From an uncultured Alistipes sp. (GTDB taxonomy: Bacteria; Bacteroidota; Bacteroidia; Bacteroidales; Rikenellaceae): 10,944 nt of DNA. Positions 6,450 through 10,944 of this stretch are shown here, in pieces (position 1 is the stretch's first letter; each line of letters opens with the position of its first letter). The stretch covers positions 1 to 10,944 of the forward strand of contig USBO01000051.1 in the NCBI GenBank assembly GCA_900552955.1, written 5' to 3'. The notes under the pieces were generated by a model. The model saw only the letters and a program-made list of their open reading frames with translations, was not told the origin of the DNA and made no database searches. Position numbers and translations under genes: made by a program.

Positions 6450-8507
6450 CTACTCCTTCATGCAGCGCACCTGCGCGCCGTAGCTGCGGTCGACCGTCCC
6501 CAGCAACTTGTTGCTCAGCGACGACTTGACGAACGCACCGGCCGTCGCCCGATCCGACGCATAGGGAGAAGCGCTCCACGCATACCAGCCGCCGCCCGTG
6601 AAGCGTGCATTTCCGTTCGTACCGTTCAAGGCCCCCGCTGCCGGATAGTAGATCTCCTGCTCCGCAACCTCGAAAACGATTCCGTCGCAGACGGTGACGC
6701 TGCTCTGCCGGACATACCACGCCGAGTAGCTCGCATCGGCCGTCGGAGCGAAGGCCGTCCAGACGAAGCGATGCGGCACGCGGTACCCGGGCGGACAGGG
6801 ATCGTAGATGCTCTTCGAACCGTTGCGCGCAGCGGACGGCCCGACACCCGCACAACCCCACAGGTCATCGCGCTGACGGTCGCCGGCGGCAACGTAATAC
6901 CAGTCGGTGAACGCGGCAGCGGAACCGCTCGTGACGGCGGTGATGAAATTCATGGGATGACGCACCGCGTTCTCCACCGTGGCCGCCGCACCCGCACGAT
7001 CCCCGTCGACCACGCGCCAGCCCGCGGCCGCGGAGAATGCGTCGGCGGCCGCCGCGACATTCGGCAGTTCGTTGCCGGCCGCATCATAGGTCGTCGCACG
7101 CTCCGCCGCCGTGCGGAACGGCACGAACGGATCCTTGCGGCCCCATTGGTAGAACATGCCGTAGCTCGACACGTTGACGGCACCCTGATAGGCGGCCGTC
7201 AGCGCCCCGAGGTTGCGATCCATCATCACGACCTCGCCGGAAGGCGCTGCGGCATCCGTCAGCGCATACCGTTGCCGGGCTGCCTCCAGATCGGTCGCCG
7301 TCAGCCACAGATGCCAGCTCCAGAGAATCGCACCCTCGGCATCGCAGGCCGCCACGACGGCATTACCCTCCACGAAAGGATCGGCTGTCCTGAAACGGAT
7401 GCGCCCCTCGGCGCCGAGCGTCACCTCGCCGATCAGATCGGGCGACGTCTGCCACAGCAGCTTCGCCGTCGCGGGACGCAGCGGCTCGGGCGTGATCCCC
7501 GCCGCCTTGCCGTAGGCCGAACCCGCGGCATACGACGCATCGGGCGGCGTCGCGGCGCCGTTGCCCATCGTCGTGGCATCGAATTCATAGGCACCCGCCC
7601 GCGTCACGACATAGCAGTTGGCCGTCCCCGCCGCATCGAGCGCGACGGGCGCCTCGCCCGTAGCCGCATAGGCGAAGGGGTTGTAGGTCTTGATATGGTT
7701 GGCTTCGAGCACGACCTCCGCCTGCGACGTCTCGCGCACCATCTGTCCGCCCGCGGTGTCGGTGATCGTGAAGCGCCAGCCGCCGTAGCGGCCCGGCGGC
7801 ACGACCAGACAGAAGACGAGAGGCTCCTCTGCGTCGAGCTGCGCACCCGCAGCACCGCAGTCGAGCAGCACCGAGGGATGTCCGGCATCGGCGGAACGCA
7901 TCGACCATCCGTCGGCGGCGCTCCACCCGACGCGCATGCGTCCGGCCAGCGGCGCACCGTCGAGCGCCGTGAGACGTACCGAGCGGATCGCCGCCGTGCC
8001 GGTGAGCTGCAACCGCACCACGCCGCCGAGCGATCCGAAACGCAGGTCGTCCGTACGCACACTGCGTGCAACCATCGGGCTGACGTTCGGTGCGAACGTT
8101 CCCGAACCGCCGAACGACTGCACCGCGGGCAGCGTGATCGTCGCACCCGCCTCCTCGGGAACGACATCCGCACAGCAGGGATAGCAGGCGTGATAGACCG
8201 CGCTTTCGAAGGCTTCGCCCGTGAACGCGGCCGACGCACCACCCGCACAATGCTCGTCGATCTCGAACCTGCGGCACGACGTTTCACCGTCGCCCCACAG
8301 CGCGATCGCATCGCCTGCCGACCACAGCACCTCCACGCCGCGCCCGCCGCCCAACGTCGTTCGGGAGGCACCGGCGATGTGCGCGCTCACCGTCATAAAC
8401 GCCGTGCCCTCATCCGCCGGAACGGAGGCGGACACCATTTCGTCGGGTGCGATCCGTTCGCATCCGACGGCCGCGAAAAGCATCGCAGCCAGGTAAATCC
8501 GTTTCAT
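6450..8507 (-). CDS. Fimbrillin-like surface lipoprotein with FISUMP-type C-terminal domain
   Basis: A 685-residue predicted lipoprotein. The signal peptide MKRIYLAAMLFAAVGC gives lipid-modified Cys16, followed by ERIAPDE, acidic enough to be compatible with surface export in Bacteroidetes. Residues about 30-280 resemble Mfa-like/fimbrillin proteins: RTTL (49-52), VLWSAGDAIALWG (60-72), a beta-rich body and EANHIKTYNPF (268-278). The C-terminal third carries the signature of the Fibrobacter succinogenes major paralogous (FISUMP) domain: VMMDRNLGA (427-435), YGMFYQWGRKDPF (449-461), RHPMNFI (516-522), IYDPCPPGYRVP (567-578) and a final QVRCMKE. Such proteins are thought to be minor or tip components of Bacteroidales fimbriae, or adhesins; no other fimbrial gene is visible here. 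ATG at 8507 is fixed by the signal peptide and lies 10 nt after the short upstream ORF, suggesting translational coupling. Low Lys and high Ala/Asp/Gly reflect the high GC content. Confidence 0.85.
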   Translation of the reverse strand: MKRIYLAAMLFAAVGCERIAPDEMVSASVPADEGTAFMTVSAHIAGASRTTLGGGRGVEVLWSAGDAIALWGDGETSCRRFEIDEHCAGGASAAFTGEAFESAVYHACYPCCADVVPEEAGATITLPAVQSFGGSGTFAPNVSPMVARSVRTDDLRFGSLGGVVRLQLTGTAAIRSVRLTALDGAPLAGRMRVGWSAADGWSMRSADAGHPSVLLDCGAAGAQLDAEEPLVFCLVVPPGRYGGWRFTITDTAGGQMVRETSQAEVVLEANHIKTYNPFAYAATGEAPVALDAAGTANCYVVTRAGAYEFDATTMGNGAATPPDASYAAGSAYGKAAGITPEPLRPATAKLLWQTSPDLIGEVTLGAEGRIRFRTADPFVEGNAVVAACDAEGAILWSWHLWLTATDLEAARQRYALTDAAAPSGEVVMMDRNLGALTAAYQGAVNVSSYGMFYQWGRKDPFVPFRTAAERATTYDAAGNELPNVAAAADAFSAAAGWRVVDGDRAGAAATVENAVRHPMNFITAVTSGSAAAFTDWYYVAAGDRQRDDLWGCAGVGPSAARNGSKSIYDPCPPGYRVPHRFVWTAFAPTADASYSAWYVRQSSVTVCDGIVFEVAEQEIYYPAAGALNGTNGNARFTGGGWYAWSASPYASDRATAGAFVKSSLSNKLLGTVDRSYGAQVRCMKE

Positions 8508-8517
8508 CGCACTGCAC

Positions 8518-8718
8518 TTATAAATCCTCCCACGAATCCTCGATCATCGGGTCGGCACCGCCCGACACCGCAAAACCGCTCTCCGCTGCACACTCCGTCA
8601 CCGCCAGCTTCGGCGGCAAGTAACCGGCTGCAAAGTCCGTACGTCTCCGACCGGAACGAACTGCGCTCCGGTCGCACTCGGCTCCGCCAGGGAGCTCTGA
8701 AACCAATTCTCTGCACAT
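8518..8718 (-). CDS. Short Bacteroidales-type peptide gene preceding the lipoprotein gene
   Basis: A 66-residue ORF from ATG 8718 to a TAA at 8520-8518. It has AGAAGAG (8728-8722) three bases before the ATG and begins about 28 nt downstream of a TAnnTTTG box. The C-terminal half, AAGYLPPKLAVTEC then AAESGFAVSGG and a final DSWEDL, follows a pattern I recognise from many short, uncharacterised Bacteroidales ORFs: a Y-x-P-P/E stretch, alternating hydrophobics, E-x-G-F-x-x-S, then an acidic tail with Trp. These often sit just upstream of fimbrillin-like or other surface lipoproteins. The N-terminal half (MCRELVSELPGGAECDRSAV) is unlike that pattern, Arg-rich, and lies over DNA hairpins, so it may be a leader rather than conserved protein. 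Function unknown. No signal peptide or membrane segment is visible. The link to the family is by memory, not by search. Confidence 0.6.
   Translation of the reverse strand: MCRELVSELPGGAECDRSAVRSGRRRTDFAAGYLPPKLAVTECAAESGFAVSGGADPMIEDSWEDL
8648..8695 (-). other. Two adjacent hairpins in the leader/short-ORF region
   Basis: A perfect 8-bp inverted repeat CGACCGGA (8648-8655) / TCCGGTCG (8667-8674) with an 11-nt loop, preceded on the minus-strand transcript by a smaller 5-bp hairpin GCTCC (8681-8685) / GGAGC (8691-8695). Both fall in the first half of the short ORF, soon after the presumed transcription start. There is no U tract, so neither is an ordinary terminator. They may shape the mRNA or be a dispersed GC-rich repeat. 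Confidence 0.5.
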
Positions 8719-8746
8719 AGGCTCTTCTGTTTACACTTCCACAGAA

Positions 8747-8754
8747 CAAAGATA
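8747..8754 (-). promoter_or_regulatory. Putative -7 box for the short-ORF/lipoprotein unit
   Basis: The minus strand reads TATCTTTG, an exact TAnnTTTG match, the same 8-mer as the MATE promoter box. The expected -33 region reads GACTGG, a poor match. The box sits in an AT-rich stretch (8750-8815) between the TPR-gene terminator and the short ORF, which is where a new transcription unit should start. I saw no flanking inverted repeats that would suggest an invertible promoter. Confidence 0.65.
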
Positions 8755-8840
8755 GCAAAAGAATCGGAATCCAGTCTTTTTATTCTATTTATCAATCCTT
8801 TTATCGCATTTTTCCGTTCCGAAACAGGAGGGCGCCGCAC

Positions 8841-8877
8841 AAAAAAACCGGAGAACAGGCGCACACCTGTTCTCCGG
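8841..8877 (-). terminator. Intrinsic terminator of the gyrA-TPR unit
   Basis: A perfect 12-bp stem, CCGGAGAACAGG at 8848-8859 and CCTGTTCTCCGG at 8866-8877, with a 6-nt loop. On the minus strand it is followed by GC-free seven U residues (plus-strand A run 8841-8847), so the direction is clear. It starts 25 nt beyond the TPR gene stop at 8903. Confidence 0.95.
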
Positions 8878-8902
8878 CCGTGAAACGGATGAGCCGGGTT
8901 CC

Positions 8903-10249
8903 TTATTCGAGCCCCTTCATCTTCTTGAGCAATGCGTTATACTCGTTGTACTTGTCCATCATGCCCGGTTCGTCGCGCAGACGGAAGCTGATCGACTTGA
9001 TGTAATCGACCGTATCCACATCCTCGGGCTTGAGCTGATGCGCCTTCTCGAAGTACGGCAGCGCCGCCATGTACACGGCATTCACCTCCTTCAGATCGGC
9101 ATCGTACTCCGACTGGCTGCGGTAGTTCTTCTGCCCCATCTCGGTGTTCATGGCGTCGGCCTTCACCGTGTAGAAGAGACCCAGATAGTAGTTGCCGTCA
9201 TAGAGGTCGGGCTTCAGCTCGACGACCTTCTTGAACGAATTGATCGTCTCGTCGTAGTTCTTCAGTTTGTAGAAGACGCGGCCGCGGCCGAACCAGAGGT
9301 CGACGTTCTGCGGATCGTTCTCGAGCGACTTGTCGATCAGACCGATCAGGTCGGCGGGATCGCCCACGCCCTCCTCCGAGGTGTAGAGCTGCATCAGACC
9401 GTCGAGGATCTTCTCGTTCTTGGGAAACTTCTCGATACCGGCCAGCAGCGCATCCTTCGCCTTCATGAGGAAGGCTGCGTCCTTGTCCTTCTGACCGTAG
9501 TAGCTGTGGAAGAGGTAGTAGTAGACGTCGCCCGCCTCATCGGCATAGCCGGCGGCCAGCGCGTCGTTGAGCGCCTGCGCACCGCGTACGAACGACTCGG
9601 GGTGATTCGCCCCGTCGACGGTCAGCAGATAGCCGGCATAGTAGAGCAGCGTGGGATCGGCCTGGCCGAACGCCGGACACTGCTGCGCCTTGTAGGCCGT
9701 CAGATAGGCCTCGGCACCCGCGAGGTACTCGCCCGTCTCGATCGAGACGTTGCCCAGAATCGACGCATAGTTGGCGATCTGCTCCAGACCGGTCTTAATG
9801 CGCGAAGCCTGCTTGGGATCCAGCTCGTAAGCCTTGTTGTAGGCTTCGATCGCCGTATCGAGCGCACCCTCTTTGATCTGCTGCAACTGCTTCCACGCGA
9901 CGATCTTTCCGTCACGCTCGTAGGCCACGAAGTAGGGATAGTTCCAGGCGATCGCCTTCGAGCCGTTGAGCGTCACCTCCTCCGTACCGGTGGGATCGCC
10001 CACCGAGAGCTTGAGCAGCGTGGTCTCCATCGGAGCGAACAGACTGGCCGTCGGCTCCGCTGCGGCGTCGAAATAGACCTTGCCGCGGTTGATCCACGTA
10101 GCGGCCTTGGTGTTCTTTTTGGGATTGGCGATGTCGGCGTCGCTCCGCTCGAGCTTGGCCAGCGTAGCCTCCTTATTCACTTTCTGCGCCTCGGCAGCCG
10201 GAACGGCCAGCAACGCAGCGGCTGCGACCGTCAAAATGAATCTTTTCAT
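8903..10249 (-). CDS. Exported tetratricopeptide (TPR) repeat protein
   Basis: A 448-residue protein with a cleavable signal peptide (MKRFILTVAAAALLAVPAAEA, likely cut after Ala21) and no lipobox, so probably periplasmic. Helical repeat sequence follows: a TPR-like pair at about 125-160 (ALDTAIEAYNKAYELDP), a middle region at about 196-310 with looser repeats, and the clearest TPRs at about 316-362 (DLWFGRGRVFYKLKNYDETI, then VVELKPDLYDGNYYLGLFY) and about 390-410 (AALPYFEKAHQLKPED). Residues 50-60 (ATWINRGKVYF) look like a conserved opening repeat. TPRs are scaffolds for protein contacts; no enzyme domain is visible and the partner is unknown. ATG at 10249 is fixed by the signal peptide. It follows gyrA by 45 nt on the same strand without an evident promoter box in the gap, so it is probably read from the gyrA transcript, and a strong terminator closes the unit. 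Confidence 0.88.
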   Translation of the reverse strand: MKRFILTVAAAALLAVPAAEAQKVNKEATLAKLERSDADIANPKKNTKAATWINRGKVYFDAAAEPTASLFAPMETTLLKLSVGDPTGTEEVTLNGSKAIAWNYPYFVAYERDGKIVAWKQLQQIKEGALDTAIEAYNKAYELDPKQASRIKTGLEQIANYASILGNVSIETGEYLAGAEAYLTAYKAQQCPAFGQADPTLLYYAGYLLTVDGANHPESFVRGAQALNDALAAGYADEAGDVYYYLFHSYYGQKDKDAAFLMKAKDALLAGIEKFPKNEKILDGLMQLYTSEEGVGDPADLIGLIDKSLENDPQNVDLWFGRGRVFYKLKNYDETINSFKKVVELKPDLYDGNYYLGLFYTVKADAMNTEMGQKNYRSQSEYDADLKEVNAVYMAALPYFEKAHQLKPEDVDTVDYIKSISFRLRDEPGMMDKYNEYNALLKKMKGLE

Positions 10250-10294
10250 ACTCGTTCTAAACTAAATTTATGGTTTTCTCTTTTGTCGCTCCGT

Positions 10295-10944
10295 CTACTG
10301 TTCCGCTGCGGGCGTCTCGTCCGACGCTGCGGGCGCAGCGCCACCGTCGCCTTCGACCGGCGTCAGCACCTCGTCCTCGCTGCCCGGCACGGCCATCACC
10401 GAAGCGATGGCGTCGCCCTCGCGCAGGTTGATGATCCGCACACCCTGCGTGGCGCGGCCCGCCACGCGGATCTGCGACACCGCCGTGCGGATCGTGAGGC
10501 CCGAACGGTTGATAATCATCAGGTCGTTGTCATCGGTCACCGCCTGAATCGAAATCAGCTTGCCGGTCTTCTCGGTAACATTGATCGTCTTGACGCCCTT
10601 GCCGCCGCGGTTGGTGATGCGGTACTCCTCCAGATCGGTTCGTTTGCCGTATCCGTTTTCGCTGAGCACCAACACATCCTGCCCGCTGTCGGGTTCGACA
10701 CAAATCATGCCGACCACCTCGTCGCCCTCGTCGAGCGAGATGCCGCGCACACCGGCACCCACACGGCCGATCGGACGCACCGTCCGTTCGTTGAAGCGGA
10801 TCGCCTTGCCCTCGCGCGCGGCGATCATCACCTCGGCCTCGCCGCTGGTGAGCTTCGCCTCGATGAGCTGGTCGCCCTCGCGGATGACGATGGCGTTGAC
10901 ACCGTTCTGACGCGGACGCGAGTAAGCCTCCAGCTTGGTCTTCT
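10295..10944 (-). CDS. gyrA: DNA gyrase subunit A, C-terminal part
   Basis: The frame is open to the window edge; 215 residues are visible before the stop at 10297-10295. It is the end of the C-terminal beta-pinwheel that wraps DNA around gyrase. Successive blade repeats show the pattern of the family: REGDQLIEAKLTSGEAEVMI, AAREGKAIRFNERTVRPIGR, GAGVRGISLDEGDEVVGMIC, SENGYGKRTDLEEYRITNRGGKGVKTI, INRSGLTIRTAVSQIRVAGR and ATQGVRIINLREGDAIASV. The protein ends in an acidic, Ala-rich tail (EGDGGAAPAASDETPAAEQ), a feature known to tune supercoiling in other gyrases. ParC is the alternative, but the number of regular blades and the R-x-x-G-A-G-V-R-G-I motif favour GyrA. The start, the catalytic Tyr and the canonical GyrA box lie outside the window. 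The next gene, encoding the TPR protein, follows by 45 nt. Confidence 0.93.
   Translation of the reverse strand, partial: KTKLEAYSRPRQNGVNAIVIREGDQLIEAKLTSGEAEVMIAAREGKAIRFNERTVRPIGRVGAGVRGISLDEGDEVVGMICVEPDSGQDVLVLSENGYGKRTDLEEYRITNRGGKGVKTINVTEKTGKLISIQAVTDDNDLMIINRSGLTIRTAVSQIRVAGRATQGVRIINLREGDAIASVMAVPGSEDEVLTPVEGDGGAAPAASDETPAAEQ

Noticed and set aside
8720..8820. A phase-variable invertible promoter ahead of the lipoprotein unit, as known for Bacteroides surface genes
   Set aside because: I could not find inverted repeats flanking the TATCTTTG box, and no recombinase gene is present nearby.

Overview
The window looks like chromosomal DNA of a GC-rich Bacteroidales, most like Alistipes. 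The evidence is threefold: TAnnTTTG-type -7 promoter boxes of the Bacteroidetes primary sigma factor precede three transcription units; there is a fimbrillin-like surface lipoprotein with the FISUMP-type C-terminus common in gut Bacteroidales; and the sequence is GC-rich in genes with AT-rich promoter gaps. The genus is an inference from composition and protein style, not a database match. No phage, transposon, CRISPR array, tRNA or rRNA was seen.

Layout. Bases 1-3280 (+ strand) hold a tightly packed run: the 3' end of an unidentified gene, rlmB (23S rRNA ribose methyltransferase), a DUF4153 membrane protein and a YgjP-type zinc-hydrolase-like protein. It converges, with a 5-bp gap, on a minus-strand RluB-type pseudouridine synthase (3286-4767) that has a long Arg/Gly-rich repetitive N-terminus. 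The apparent terminator of that gene lies inside the 3' end of the YgjP-like gene. Two rRNA-modification enzymes (RlmB and RluB-type) therefore bracket the region.

The divergent gap 4768-5066 is the most structured non-coding part. It carries a 57-bp direct repeat at a 73-bp offset, each copy containing a near-perfect palindrome. The downstream copy runs into a good Bacteroidetes promoter for a DinF-type MATE transporter (5067-6386). In that transporter the usual acidic residues of the N-lobe appear to be replaced. A strong hairpin separates it from the convergent minus-strand unit 8718-6450, which encodes a short Bacteroidales-type peptide followed 10 nt later by a 685-residue fimbrillin-like lipoprotein. 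This pair has its own promoter (-7 box 8754-8747).

Bases 8841-10944 (minus strand) hold the 3' end of gyrA, then a secreted TPR protein 45 nt downstream, closed by a textbook intrinsic terminator. The genes are mostly ordinary housekeeping and envelope functions. I did not find a convincing new multi-gene system. The points most worth following are the duplicated palindromic promoter module, the altered MATE cation site, the terminator nested in a convergent gene, and the short peptide with its hairpin-containing leader.
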